Of a DNA stretch of 64,000 nucleotides, positions 32,290-40,774 are shown one piece after another (the first letter of the stretch is position 1; each line of letters starts with the position of its first letter). A program made the translations under genes and the position numbers. The DNA lies in the NCBI GenBank assembly GCA_910585265.1, contig CAJUCA010000002.1:76618-140617 (forward strand), read 5' to 3'. This stretch comes from an uncultured Oscillospiraceae bacterium (GTDB lineage: Bacteria; Bacillota; Clostridia; Oscillospirales; Oscillospiraceae). The notes under the pieces were generated by a model. It did no database searches. It saw nothing but the letters and a program-made list of their open reading frames with translations, and was not told the DNA's origin.

Positions 32290-33423
32290 ATGTTTCGAGT
32301 GACGAAAACCGAGGGCAAGGCCCGCCGGGGGGAGTTCACCTGCCCCCACGGCACGGCCCAGACCCCGGTGTTTATGAATGTGGGCACCCAGGGGGCCATC
32401 AAGGGGGCGGTGTCCGCCCTGGACCTGAAGGAGCTGGGCTGTCAGATCGAGCTGTCCAACACCTACCACCTGCACCTGCGCCCCGGCGACGGGGTGGTGA
32501 AGGAGCTGGGGGGGCTTCACCGTTTTATGCACTGGGACGGGCCGATGCTCACCGACTCCGGCGGCTTCCAGGTGTTCTCCCTGGCGGGACTGCGGAAGAT
32601 TACGGAGGAGGGAGTCACCTTTTCCTCCCACATCGACGGGCGGCGGATCTTCATGGGGCCGGAGGAGTCCATGCAGATCCAGGCCAACCTGGGCAGCGAC
32701 GTGGCCATGGCCTTTGACGAGTGCGTGGAAAATCCTGCCCCCTACGAGTACGCCAAGGCGTCCTGCGAGCGTACCCTGCGGTGGCTGGAGCGGTGCAGGG
32801 CGGAGCACGACCGCCTGCTGGCCCTGCCGGACTGCGTGAACCCGGGACAGGTGCTGTTCGGCATCAACCAGGGGGCCACCTACGAGGACCTGCGGGTGTG
32901 GCACATGAAGGAGACGGCAAAAATCGACTGCGGCGGCTACGCCATCGGCGGGCTGGCGGTGGGGGAGCCCACCGAGGTGATGTACTCCATCATCGAGGCG
33001 GTGGAGCCCCATATGCCGGAGGACAAGCCCCGCTACCTCATGGGGGTGGGCACCCCCTCCAACATCATCGAGGCGGTGGCCCGGGGGGTGGACTTCTTCG
33101 ACTGCGTCATGCCCGCCCGGAACGCCCGCCACGGCAAGCTGTTCACCTGGGAGGGGTCGCTGAACCTGAAGAACGAGCGGTTCAAGCTGGACCAGCGGCC
33201 CATCGATCCCCGGTGTGACTGCCCGGTGTGCCGCAATTTTTCCCGGGCCTACCTGCGCCACCTGTTTGTGGCGGGGGAGATGCTGGCCATGCGGCTGGCG
33301 GTGATGCACAACCTGTACTTCTACAACAGCCTGATGGCCCGTATCCGGGACGCCCTGGACGGAGGGCAGTTCGCCGCCTTCCGGGCGGAATACTCGGAGA
33401 AGCTGGCGGGCCGGGCGGACTGA
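32290..33423 (+). CDS. tgt: Queuine tRNA-ribosyltransferase
   Basis: 377 residues from ATG 32290, 6 nt after AAGGAG (the ATG at 32272 would add six residues). Tgt motifs: LTDSGGFQVFSL with the catalytic Asp, HIDGR, the second catalytic Asp in GVDFFDCVMPARNARHG, and the zinc site CDCPVC...H near the end. It exchanges guanine-34 for preQ1 in GUN tRNAs for queuosine synthesis. First clearly chromosomal gene. No queA or other queuosine gene is adjacent. Confidence 0.96.
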   Translation: MFRVTKTEGKARRGEFTCPHGTAQTPVFMNVGTQGAIKGAVSALDLKELGCQIELSNTYHLHLRPGDGVVKELGGLHRFMHWDGPMLTDSGGFQVFSLAGLRKITEEGVTFSSHIDGRRIFMGPEESMQIQANLGSDVAMAFDECVENPAPYEYAKASCERTLRWLERCRAEHDRLLALPDCVNPGQVLFGINQGATYEDLRVWHMKETAKIDCGGYAIGGLAVGEPTEVMYSIIEAVEPHMPEDKPRYLMGVGTPSNIIEAVARGVDFFDCVMPARNARHGKLFTWEGSLNLKNERFKLDQRPIDPRCDCPVCRNFSRAYLRHLFVAGEMLAMRLAVMHNLYFYNSLMARIRDALDGGQFAAFRAEYSEKLAGRAD

Positions 33424-33443
33424 GGGCCGCTGAATAGAATCGG

Positions 33444-33483
33444 AAAGCCTCCCCGCCGGAATGCCCGGACGGGGAGGCTTTTT
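33444..33483. terminator. Bidirectional terminator between tgt and the DUF4330 gene
   Basis: AAAGCCTCCCCG (33444-33455) pairs with CGGGGAGGCTTT (33470-33481), with T-runs usable on both strands between converging genes. Confidence 0.88.
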
Positions 33484-33489
33484 GCGGTT

Positions 33490-34023
33490 TTACTCGTAGC
33501 TCCAGGTGGCGTTTACGATGCTCCCGTAGAAGTCAAAGTGGGCGGTCTTGACGTACTGGCTGTTGCCCACCCGGACCTCCTGGCTGCCCACGGCGTTGGT
33601 GATGGTGTTGGTCACCACGGCTTCAATGGTGAAGGTGAGGTCCAGCCGGGTGTCCTCCCCGGAGGACGGGACCACCTTGATCTCGTTGTCGTCGGTGGTG
33701 ATATAGTTGATGTGGGGGACCGCCACGCAGTCAACCACATAGCCGTCCAGCAGCTGGGTGCCGGTCATGAGCCGGTCCTTCTCGCCCGCGGCCTTGTCCA
33801 CGAAACGCCGCACCACCTCATAGGATTCGGGCCTGACGCTGGACACGGCCACGGTATAGGTCACGGTGACAGGCTCGCCGTTGCCGGCGTTGGGGCCGGG
33901 GGCGGCCTTCTTAGCCAGCTTCATCACCAGGAACACCGCCACCGCCGCTGCCAGCAGCAGGGCCAGCAGGTCGATCACGTTCAGCTTGCCGAACAGGCGG
34001 CCCTTCTCATCAATCACTTTCAT
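33490..34023 (-). CDS. DUF4330 membrane-anchored protein
   Basis: 177 residues. KLNVIDLLALLLAAAVAVFL is a signal-anchor helix, followed by a beta-rich extracytoplasmic domain with VVDCVAVPHINYITTDD. DUF4330 proteins often accompany polysaccharide genes. It is last in a three-gene minus-strand set with the O-antigen-ligase-like and GT2 genes, 29 nt after the former. Confidence 0.75.
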   Translation of the reverse strand: MKVIDEKGRLFGKLNVIDLLALLLAAAVAVFLVMKLAKKAAPGPNAGNGEPVTVTYTVAVSSVRPESYEVVRRFVDKAAGEKDRLMTGTQLLDGYVVDCVAVPHINYITTDDNEIKVVPSSGEDTRLDLTFTIEAVVTNTITNAVGSQEVRVGNSQYVKTAHFDFYGSIVNATWSYE

Positions 34024-34052
34024 GGGGATAATCCTTCCTTTTCAGTAGTTTT

Positions 34053-35609
34053 TCACGGGCGGGCCCCGGAGGGGGTCCGGCTCTGCCCGGACATACGCAC
34101 CCCCGCCAGCAGCAGGGAGACGGTGAACCAGAAGATCAGCATAACCCGGGGGTAGGTAAACAGGTAGTCGGCCATGCCGCTTACCAGGCTGCCGCATACC
34201 GCGGCGGCCGCGCCGATGATGACCAGCCGGGCCTGGGGCGGGCAGGCGGACAGGGCGGAGGCCTTGGCCCCCCGCTTCACCGCGTTACAGCAGCCCGCCA
34301 GGAAGGCGGCGACCCCCAGCAGACCGTGCTCCAGCCAGAGCTGGAGGTATACGTTATGGGAGTGGGTGAAGGCCCCCCGGGAGCCATGGAAGGTGCCCAG
34401 CTCCCGGACGGCGGCACGGCCCGCGTCCCCGCCCAGCCCCGCCCCGGTGACGGGGGAACGCTGAAGCACGCCGATGGCGGCCTCCCACAGGGGGACGCGG
34501 CTGCTGGTGGAGGTGTCGCCGCTGTTGAAGATGGTCAGCAGGCGGTTGAGGACGTGATCCGGGAGGAAGGGGATACACAGCAGAGCCAGGGCGATGAACA
34601 TGGGCAGGAGCTTCCGGTTCCACAGGAACACGAACACCACCCCCGCCACCGCCAGCCCCACCCAGCTTCCCCGGGAATAGGTCATGATCAGGGCCAGCCC
34701 GCCCAGTCCGGCGGTGCCCAGCCCCACCAGCTTCCACCAGAGGGAGCGGGCCCCCAGCAGAAGCCCGACAGCCACCGGGATCAGGAACACCAGCACCTCG
34801 GCAAAGGCGTTGGGGTTTTCATAGGCGGAGAAGATCCGGCTGGGGAGATCGGCGTTCAGGGACAGATCCACGTAGGAGCGGTCCATTTCCAGGCCGCCCA
34901 GCCGCTGGAGGATGCCCTCCACGGAGGCCGCCCCCATGCCCAGGCAGCCGAAGCCCGCCAGACGGACCAGCTGCTTTTCCTCCTCCACGGTGGAGACCAC
35001 CGTCAGCACGCACAGGGCGCAGGTGATGTGGTAGGGCAGGTAGCGGGCGGACAGGGCGGGGAACATAGACAGCGGCCAAGACAGGCAGACGGCGGCGAAA
35101 TAGAGCAGGAACCAGGCTCCCACAGGGCCTGTGTCCAGCCGCAGGCTCCGCCGCCGCATTCCCCCGGCGATGGACAGCAGGAACAGGAGGACGAAGCCGA
35201 TGAGGGAATAGGTGTTGCTCCACTGGCCGTAGGGGATGATCATGATGGCCAGCATCACCCAGCCTGTGGCCGCGGGGACCTGCTCCCCCAGGCCGAACAC
35301 CAGCTGGGCGGCGAAGCTGTCGTCCCACACCGGGCGGAGGCTCTGGTAGAGCCAGTGGAGCAGGGCGGCGGGCAGGTTGACCAGCAGGTTCAGCCCCCGG
35401 CACAGGCGGCTGTCCCGCCAGGCGCGGGTGAGGACGCCGTCCCGCGCGAAGAAGAACCAGGCCAGGACGCTGCCGGACCACCACCGCTTCCACCAGGCGG
35501 CGGACGCCCGGACGGCCCGGGCCAGCAGGCTGCTGTCATACAGCCCGTACAGCGCGCCCCACAGCAGGACAAGGAACTGGCAGACGACGCTGCCTTGGAT
35601 CAGGTGCAT
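34053..35609 (-). CDS. O-antigen ligase / Wzy-like polysaccharide polymerase
   Basis: 518 residues, about 10-12 membrane segments. The large loop and following ASVEGILQRLGGLEMDRSYV, GALTHSHNVYLQLWLEHG-type motif (GAFTHSHNVYLQLWLEHGLL) are the WaaL/RfaL signature with the conserved His. It would join or extend surface glycan. Start lies 4 nt after the GT2 stop, so the two are co-translated. Confidence 0.85.
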   Translation of the reverse strand: MHLIQGSVVCQFLVLLWGALYGLYDSSLLARAVRASAAWWKRWWSGSVLAWFFFARDGVLTRAWRDSRLCRGLNLLVNLPAALLHWLYQSLRPVWDDSFAAQLVFGLGEQVPAATGWVMLAIMIIPYGQWSNTYSLIGFVLLFLLSIAGGMRRRSLRLDTGPVGAWFLLYFAAVCLSWPLSMFPALSARYLPYHITCALCVLTVVSTVEEEKQLVRLAGFGCLGMGAASVEGILQRLGGLEMDRSYVDLSLNADLPSRIFSAYENPNAFAEVLVFLIPVAVGLLLGARSLWWKLVGLGTAGLGGLALIMTYSRGSWVGLAVAGVVFVFLWNRKLLPMFIALALLCIPFLPDHVLNRLLTIFNSGDTSTSSRVPLWEAAIGVLQRSPVTGAGLGGDAGRAAVRELGTFHGSRGAFTHSHNVYLQLWLEHGLLGVAAFLAGCCNAVKRGAKASALSACPPQARLVIIGAAAAVCGSLVSGMADYLFTYPRVMLIFWFTVSLLLAGVRMSGQSRTPSGARP

Positions 35610-35613
35610 TGGC

Positions 35614-36639
35614 TCACTTCCCTCGGTTTTTGATTCGGTAGAGCAGGGCCAGCAGGGTGTAGTGCCGCCCCAGCAGGAGATCGGCCACCAGCTGTTTATT
35701 GCCCGCCAGACCCTTGGGCCTCAGGCTCGCCATGGCCCGGGCCATCTCCGGCTGGGCGCACAGGGCCTTGACGTAGGCGGACCGCTCCCCCATGGGCTTG
35801 GGATTGCCTGGGGCAAATTCATTGCCCACCGCGATGAGCAGGCCCGCCCAGCAGGTGTTTTCCTCCCAGCCCGGGCACAGGCCGTCCAGCCCGTGCCGCT
35901 TGACCAAGGCCCGTTTGCGCTCCAGGAAGCGGCCGAACTCCTCCCGGTAGCGGGGCAGGTAGCGGCGGGTGACGGAGGCGGGATTCTGGAGGTAGACGTA
36001 AAAGGGCTCGTCCACCATAGCCAGCCGTTGGGCGTGGAGGCAGTATTCCATCAGGAACAGCTCGTCCTCCAGGTAGGCCCCCTCGAAGGCGATGGCGTTG
36101 TCCAGCACCACCTCCCGGCGGAACAGGTAGCGCACAATGAAGCCGTTGAGGACGCCCCGGCCGAAGTCCAGCCGCTGGCCCAGCAGGGGCTTGACAATGC
36201 CCTCCCGCAGCTCCTCCGGGCCGTAGACCCCGGCGGGGAGGGCCCCGGCGTAGTCCTCCGTCCGTCCGTCGGGCCAGAGCAGGCGGTGCCCGCACCCGGC
36301 GGTGTCCGCCCCGGCCCGGGTCAGCGCGGCGTACAGGGCCTCCAGGGTGTTGGGCAGAATATAGTCGTCCGCGTCGCAGAAGGCCAGATACTCCCCCTGG
36401 GCGGCGGCGATGCCGTCGTTGCGGGCGCGGCTCACCCCGCCGTTCTCCTTGTGGATCACCCTCACCCGGCTGTCCTCCGCGGCGGCCTGGTCGCAGAGGA
36501 CCCCGCTGCCGTCGGGGGAGCCGTCGTCCACCAGGATCAGCTCCAGATCCCGGAAGGTCTGGCCCAGGATGGAGTCGATGCAGGTTTTGAGCAAGGCTTC
36601 CGCCTTGTAGACAGGTACGATTACGGAAATGACGGGCAT
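35614..36639 (-). CDS. Family 2 glycosyltransferase
   Basis: 341 residues. N-terminal GT-A fold: ISVIVPVYKAEALLKTCIDS, LELILVDDGSPDGSG (first Asp site) and YLAFCDADDYILPNTLEALY (DXD-like). It transfers a sugar in capsule or exopolysaccharide synthesis. First gene of the operon, with a promoter at 36736-36764. Confidence 0.9.
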   Translation of the reverse strand: MPVISVIVPVYKAEALLKTCIDSILGQTFRDLELILVDDGSPDGSGVLCDQAAAEDSRVRVIHKENGGVSRARNDGIAAAQGEYLAFCDADDYILPNTLEALYAALTRAGADTAGCGHRLLWPDGRTEDYAGALPAGVYGPEELREGIVKPLLGQRLDFGRGVLNGFIVRYLFRREVVLDNAIAFEGAYLEDELFLMEYCLHAQRLAMVDEPFYVYLQNPASVTRRYLPRYREEFGRFLERKRALVKRHGLDGLCPGWEENTCWAGLLIAVGNEFAPGNPKPMGERSAYVKALCAQPEMARAMASLRPKGLAGNKQLVADLLLGRHYTLLALLYRIKNRGK

Positions 36640-36735
36640 GGGTCCGCCCCCTTTTGGATAAGCTCTTTGGAATCTGCGCCCACAGCCTCAGACGCCGCCG
36701 GGGCAGGGCTTCGGCTGTGAACACAGGTTCTCACT

Positions 36736-36764
36736 ATTATATAGTATCTGCCCCCTCAGCGCAA
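36736..36764 (-). promoter_or_regulatory. Promoter of the polysaccharide operon
   Basis: On the minus strand, TTGCGC (36764-36759), 17 nt, TATAAT (36741-36736). It lies about 95 nt upstream of the GT2 start. Confidence 0.75.
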
Positions 36765-36790
36765 GTGCCTATTTGTTAAGAAAAAGAAAA

Positions 36791-37019
36791 GAACCGCCGG
36801 ACGGCTTTGGGCCGTCCGGCGGTTGCGACTGTCAAAAAGGCCGCTTCTGTTCCGATGACGGGAAGGAAGATAGTGTGAAAGAAACCCAGGAGGGGTGTCT
36901 TTCACGTCCAATCAACGACTTTTTTGAACGTTCTTTGTTCAAAAAAGTCGCACTCAGCGGGGCGAAAAGACTTTTTCGACACGCTGAACCGCCGGACGGC
37001 TTTGGGCCGTCCGGCGGTT
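36791..37019. repeat. Interspersed element copy 1 between duplicated hairpins
   Basis: A 34-bp hairpin sequence (CCGCCGGACGGC stem with its complement) is present twice in direct orientation, at 36791-36824 and 36986-37019. The 161 bp between them (36825-36985) are nearly identical, in inverted orientation, to 63763-63923. The core has a hairpin of GACTTTTTTGAAC arms around 36915-36950, a GTGAAAGA/TCTTTCAC hairpin around 36876-36905, and a CTCAGCGGGG...CGCTGA end. The duplicated hairpin also works as terminator for the MFS operon (T-rich after it on the minus strand). It carries no gene. Confidence 0.85.
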
Positions 37020-37045
37020 TTCGGGCTGGTTACGGGCTGTTGGGA

Positions 37046-38368
37046 TTACTTGGCGGCCTTGTGGGCGGCCTTCCAGTCCCGGTTATACTTGTGCTCGTCG
37101 ATGAGCAGCACCAGCACCACGTTGACCAGGGCCACCCCAGCGAACACGATGTAGGCCATACGGATCTGACCGCCGGTGATGAGCTGGACGATGCCGTTCA
37201 CCGCGAAGCACAGGGCGGTGATCGCGCCCTGGATGGGGAAGATCACGGCGTTCACCTTGTCGAAGCCCTGCCGCCCGAAGATGGAGGTGGGCAGGGAGGT
37301 GGTGAAGTTGGCGGAGCCGCCGATGCCCATGGCGATCATGAACAGGGAGACGTAGACCAGCGGGGTGATGGTCATTCCGGTGGCGAAGTTCAGCAGCAGG
37401 GCGATGCAGTACCACACGCCGAAGCCGATCATGGTCTTCTTGGTGCCGATCTTCTCGTCGATGACGCCCACCAGCCAGGAGCCGACCACGCCGCCCAGGG
37501 CCAGCACGGTCATGATGTTCAGGGCGGTCTGCTGCTCAAAGCCGATCTCCACGTTGCGCAGGACCAGCTGGGTCATGACGCCCACGGAGCAGATCTGGAA
37601 GAAGCCGGTGGTGACGGCGGCCAGCCACAGCTCCTTGGTGGCCAGCAGCTTGCCCACGGTCCAGCCGCTGTCGTCGCCGGAGCTGGTGTCGTACTCCTCC
37701 TGGTACACCTTGTCGGACACGTTGTCGGGGTTCAGGCCCCGCTCCTGGGGGGTGTTGCGGATGAGGATCATGCCCAGCACGCCCAGCACGATGGCGGCGA
37801 TGCCGATGGGGATCACCGCGCCGCCGATGGTCTTGAGGACGGAGGGGCCGATGAGGATGGACAGGAGCTGGACATAGAAGGCAGAAGCGAAGTTATGGCC
37901 CATGGTGGTGTAGCCCATGACCGCGCCCTTCTTCTTGGGGAACCAGGAGGCCACCAGGGTGCCCCCCGCCACGTAGCCCGCGGACATGATGCCGCCGTAG
38001 ACAAAGCACATGGCGGCGCAGTACAGCAGGGTGCTGGGGGAGTTGAAGGCCAGGATGTAGGCCACGCCCGCCACGATGCAGCAGATGCCGGAGGTCAGGC
38101 GGGGGCCGATGCGCTGGTTGATCTGGCCCACGATGATGAAGAACACCACGCCCACCAGTCCGGCGATGGAGTTCAGGTTCATGATCTCGCCGTCCCCCGC
38201 GCCCAGCACCGCGGTGATGGCGGGGGCGGTGATGTTGGCCCCGTCATTGCACATACCCACGTACAGGAAGAACATCAGCAGGCAGTACAGAATGGTGACC
38301 CAGCCCCACAGGCCGAAGCGGAAGATGGAGTTTTTGTTGCCGTCAGGAAGTTGGTTGACATTTTTCAC
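37046..38368 (-). CDS. MFS transporter, OFA (oxalate/formate antiporter-like) family
   Basis: 440 residues from a GTG at 38368 preceded by AAGGAG; the open frame runs further upstream without an RBS. Twelve membrane segments. ASWFPKKKGAVMGYTTMGHN is the OFA-type loop between helices. It probably imports the substrate of the linked BKACE/dehydrogenase pathway. Last gene of the sigma-54 operon. Confidence 0.85.
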   Translation of the reverse strand: MKNVNQLPDGNKNSIFRFGLWGWVTILYCLLMFFLYVGMCNDGANITAPAITAVLGAGDGEIMNLNSIAGLVGVVFFIIVGQINQRIGPRLTSGICCIVAGVAYILAFNSPSTLLYCAAMCFVYGGIMSAGYVAGGTLVASWFPKKKGAVMGYTTMGHNFASAFYVQLLSILIGPSVLKTIGGAVIPIGIAAIVLGVLGMILIRNTPQERGLNPDNVSDKVYQEEYDTSSGDDSGWTVGKLLATKELWLAAVTTGFFQICSVGVMTQLVLRNVEIGFEQQTALNIMTVLALGGVVGSWLVGVIDEKIGTKKTMIGFGVWYCIALLLNFATGMTITPLVYVSLFMIAMGIGGSANFTTSLPTSIFGRQGFDKVNAVIFPIQGAITALCFAVNGIVQLITGGQIRMAYIVFAGVALVNVVLVLLIDEHKYNRDWKAAHKAAK

Positions 38369-38472
38369 GTTGATTTCTCTCCTTACTCTTTTAAATGTGC
38401 TGATGCCGCCCGCGAAAAGAGAAATAGAGGAACGGGCGGGGCGCGTCCGCGCCCTGGGTTGGACTGGGGGAG

Positions 38473-39399
38473 TTACTTGCCGTACAGCATCCGGATCAGG
38501 TACTCGTTGAGGGCGGCGTTGGAAGCGGCAGCCTGCTCCGGCGTCCACTTCTGGAAGCCCTCTCCGGTCTTGAAGCCGATCTTCCCCTGGTCCCGCAGCT
38601 GCTTCAGCAGGGGGGACGGCTCATGGGAGTCCTCCAGATCCTTGAGGATGTAATCGTGGATGTTGTAGGTCAGGTCGGTGCCCACCATGTCGGCGTTCTC
38701 CATGGGGCCGAGCTGGGGCAGGCGCAGGCCAAAGGCGTACTTCACGGCCTTGTCCACGGTGGCGGCGTCGGCGATGCCGTGCTCCACGATGGAGATGGCC
38801 TCCCGCCAGAGGGCGTGCTGCATCCGGTTGGCGATGAAGCCGGGCACGTCCTTCTTGCACAGCACCGGCTCCTTACCCACGCTGGCCAGCACGTCCATGA
38901 CGGTCTGGGCGGTCTCATCGCTGGAGGCGTCGGACTTGACCACCTCCACCAGGGGGATCAGGTGGCCGGGATTCCAGAAGTGGGTGCCCACGAACCGCTC
39001 CCGGTGCTTCAGCTCGGCGGAGATCTCGGAGGGGCTCATGACGGAGGAGTTGGTGCAGAAGATGGTGTCCGGGCGGCAGCGGGCCTCCAGCTTGGCGAAG
39101 GTCTCCCGTTTGATCTTCATGTCCTCAAACACCGCCTCGATCACCAGGTCGGCGTTGGACACGATCTCACTGTCCATGTCGGTGGTAAAGGCGATCCGGC
39201 TGAGCCGGTCCTCCACGTCGGCCTCGGTGAGGATGCCGTGTTCCACCAGCTGCCTGGTGTTGGTGCGGATGCCGGCGTACACATCGGTGGGGTACAGGTC
39301 GTACACGCCGATCTGGTAGTCCGGGTTGGAAGCGAACACGAAGGCGATGTTCTTGCCCATCATGCCGCCGCCGCAGATCAGAATATTTTTGATGTCCAT
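38473..39399 (-). CDS. 3-hydroxyacyl-CoA dehydrogenase-family enzyme (possibly a free beta-hydroxy-acid dehydrogenase)
   Basis: 308 residues. N-terminal Rossmann ILICGGGMMGKNIAFVFASN; catalytic region TNSSVMSPSEISAELKHRER with the conserved His-containing FVGTHFWNPGHLIPLVEVV; C-terminal helical domain with FIANRMQHALWREAISIVEHG. The WNP replaces the FNP of classical beta-hydroxybutyryl-CoA dehydrogenases. In carnitine degradation a member of this family oxidises a free beta-hydroxy acid, whose keto product is cut by a BKACE enzyme; the linkage here suggests the same logic. Confidence 0.88.
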   Translation of the reverse strand: MDIKNILICGGGMMGKNIAFVFASNPDYQIGVYDLYPTDVYAGIRTNTRQLVEHGILTEADVEDRLSRIAFTTDMDSEIVSNADLVIEAVFEDMKIKRETFAKLEARCRPDTIFCTNSSVMSPSEISAELKHRERFVGTHFWNPGHLIPLVEVVKSDASSDETAQTVMDVLASVGKEPVLCKKDVPGFIANRMQHALWREAISIVEHGIADAATVDKAVKYAFGLRLPQLGPMENADMVGTDLTYNIHDYILKDLEDSHEPSPLLKQLRDQGKIGFKTGEGFQKWTPEQAAASNAALNEYLIRMLYGK

Positions 39400-39413
39400 G
39401 GTGCGCGCTCCTT

Positions 39414-39605
39414 TCAGTCAGCGGTATCCTCGTAGTCGTTGGCGTCCGGCGGGTTGAAGCCGCCGCTCTCACCGATCAGCTCCCCTTCGGTCCGGCAGGC
39501 GGGGCAGACGCCGAAGGAGGGGGCGGTGATGGTGTCCGCCCCGGACTTGAACTTCCTGCCGCAGGCGGGACAGCGGTAGAACATCCAGTAGACGCCCCAG
39601 CTCAT
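39414..39605 (-). CDS. Small zinc-ribbon protein of the BKACE operon
   Basis: 63 residues. CPACGRKFK and CPACRTE supply four cysteines for one zinc, and the C-terminus is acidic. Its ATG overlaps the BKACE stop (ATGA), so it is translationally coupled. Function unknown; such rubredoxin-like ribbons sometimes serve as small scaffolds or subunits. Confidence 0.7.
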   Translation of the reverse strand: MSWGVYWMFYRCPACGRKFKSGADTITAPSFGVCPACRTEGELIGESGGFNPPDANDYEDTAD

Positions 39606-40441
39606 TTCTTCAGACCCAGGATCTCCCGGGCCTCATCGGGGGTGGCTACCTCCCGGCCGAACTCCCGGCTCACCCGGACGGCCCGCTCCACAAACTGGAC
39701 GTTGGAGTCCACCAGCTGGCCCTTGGCGTACATCACGTTGTCCTCCATGCCCACCCGGACGTGGCCGCCCATGGCGATGGCTCCGTACAGCATCTCCATG
39801 GCGGAGTGGCCCACGCCGAAGCAGCTCCAGGTGGAGCCGGGGCAAAGCTGCTCCATGGTCTCCTTCATGAACACCAGATTTTTCATGCTGCCGGGGATGC
39901 CGTTGGCGCAGCCCATGCAGAATTGGAAGTGCAGGGGGGCCTTCAGCACGCCCTTCTTCAAGTAGTAGGCGGCGTTGGCGATCATGCCGGGGTCAAAGGC
40001 CTCGATCTCGGGCTTCACGCCCCACTCCTGCATATGCCTGCCCAGCTCCTCCAGGAACTTGGGGTGGTTGAGGAACAGGCTGGAGTGGAGCCAGTTCATG
40101 GAGCCGCAGTCATAGGAGCCCATCTCCGGGCGAAGCTCCTCCAGGTGGAGCTGGCGGGTCTCGTCGGTGGCGTTCAGATCGCCGGAGGTGGTGAGGTTGA
40201 GAATGATGTCGCAGTCGGGGTGGTTCTTGCGCAGCAGCTCCACCGTCTCCCGGAACTTGTCCGCGCTCATGGTGCCGTTGCCGTTGTCGTCCCGCATATG
40301 CAGGTGGGCCACAGCCGCGCCCGCCTTCCAGCAGGCGTAGACGTCCTCCGCGATCTCGGCGGGGGTCATGGGGACGTTGGGGTTGTTCTCCTTTTTGGGC
40401 CACGCGCCGGTGGTGGCCACGGTGATGATGGTTTTGGTCAT
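39602..40441 (-). CDS. 3-keto-5-aminohexanoate cleavage (BKACE) family enzyme
   Basis: 279 residues from ATG 40441 (the longer frame to 40624 lacks an RBS). AAVAHLHMRDDNGNGTMSAD gives the HxH zinc site and the Asp/Arg of the family. ILNLTTSGD and FGVGHSAMEMLYGAIAMGGH complete the barrel. BKACE enzymes react a beta-keto acid with acetyl-CoA to give acetoacetate and a new acyl-CoA. The substrate may be 3-keto-5-aminohexanoate from lysine, or another keto acid made by the linked dehydrogenase. First gene of the operon under the sigma-54 promoter. Confidence 0.92.
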   Translation of the reverse strand: MTKTIITVATTGAWPKKENNPNVPMTPAEIAEDVYACWKAGAAVAHLHMRDDNGNGTMSADKFRETVELLRKNHPDCDIILNLTTSGDLNATDETRQLHLEELRPEMGSYDCGSMNWLHSSLFLNHPKFLEELGRHMQEWGVKPEIEAFDPGMIANAAYYLKKGVLKAPLHFQFCMGCANGIPGSMKNLVFMKETMEQLCPGSTWSCFGVGHSAMEMLYGAIAMGGHVRVGMEDNVMYAKGQLVDSNVQFVERAVRVSREFGREVATPDEAREILGLKK

Positions 40442-40500
40442 GGAATACACCTCATCCTTTCGAGAATTGGGCAGGCCGCCCTTGTGCCCCTTCCAAGGAC

Positions 40501-40516
40501 GCAAGGCCCGTGCCAA
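40501..40516 (-). promoter_or_regulatory. Sigma-54 (-24/-12) promoter of the BKACE operon
   Basis: On the minus strand the sequence reads TTGGCACGGGCCTTGC. TGGCAC (40515-40510) and TTGC (40504-40501) are separated by five bases, an exact match to the consensus TGGCAC-N5-TTGC. It is about 60 nt upstream of the BKACE ATG, and its likely activator gene lies just upstream. Confidence 0.88.
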
Positions 40517-40599
40517 CTTGGACAGGGCCGGGAAAAAAGCGGAAAGCCCTGGGGGACAAGGGGGGGCGCGCCCCGCCGGGGACCGGGAGAAACGGCAAA

Positions 40600-40635
40600 A
40601 AACGCAGGCGGTGAAAAAAATCACCGCCTGCGTTT
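40600..40635 (-). terminator. Terminator of the sigma-54 activator transcript
   Basis: AAACGCAGGCGGTGA and its complement TCACCGCCTGCGTTT around six A, followed on the minus strand by a T-run. It also contains one of the palindromic sites listed above. Confidence 0.75.
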
Positions 40636-40771
40636 GGATGGAACCATCGGGCCGTGCCCACCGCCGGACAGAAGTTTCCGGGAAAGCCCGTGGGCGGGGG
40701 GACAGGGGAACAGATGGACGGAAAATTGGCGAGCGGTGAAAAAAAGAACCGGAAAGGTGAAAAAATTCACC
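40610..40771. promoter_or_regulatory. Palindromic upstream activating sites
   Basis: GGTGAAAAAAATCACC at 40610-40625 and GGTGAAAAAATTCACC at 40756-40771, plus a half-degenerate copy GGTGAAAAAAAGAACC at 40735-40750. The last two start 21 bp apart, two helical turns. They sit 100-260 bp upstream of the sigma-54 promoter, the right range for activator binding. The first is also the core of a longer perfect hairpin (40600-40635) that can terminate the activator transcript. Confidence 0.7.
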
Positions 40772-40774
40772 GCC

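Noticed and set aside
31969..32290. Exact prophage attachment site
   Set aside because: The phage-like block clearly ends here, but with the left end and integrase outside the window no att repeat can be demonstrated.
34326..35633. Long + strand open frame opposite the O-antigen-ligase gene
   Set aside because: High-GC shadow frame, Gln/His/Pro-rich and without RBS; similar long shadows lie opposite 36.7-38.6, 39.7-42.2, 45.0-47.8, 53.3-55.2, 55.9-57.8 and 58.5-63.6 kb.
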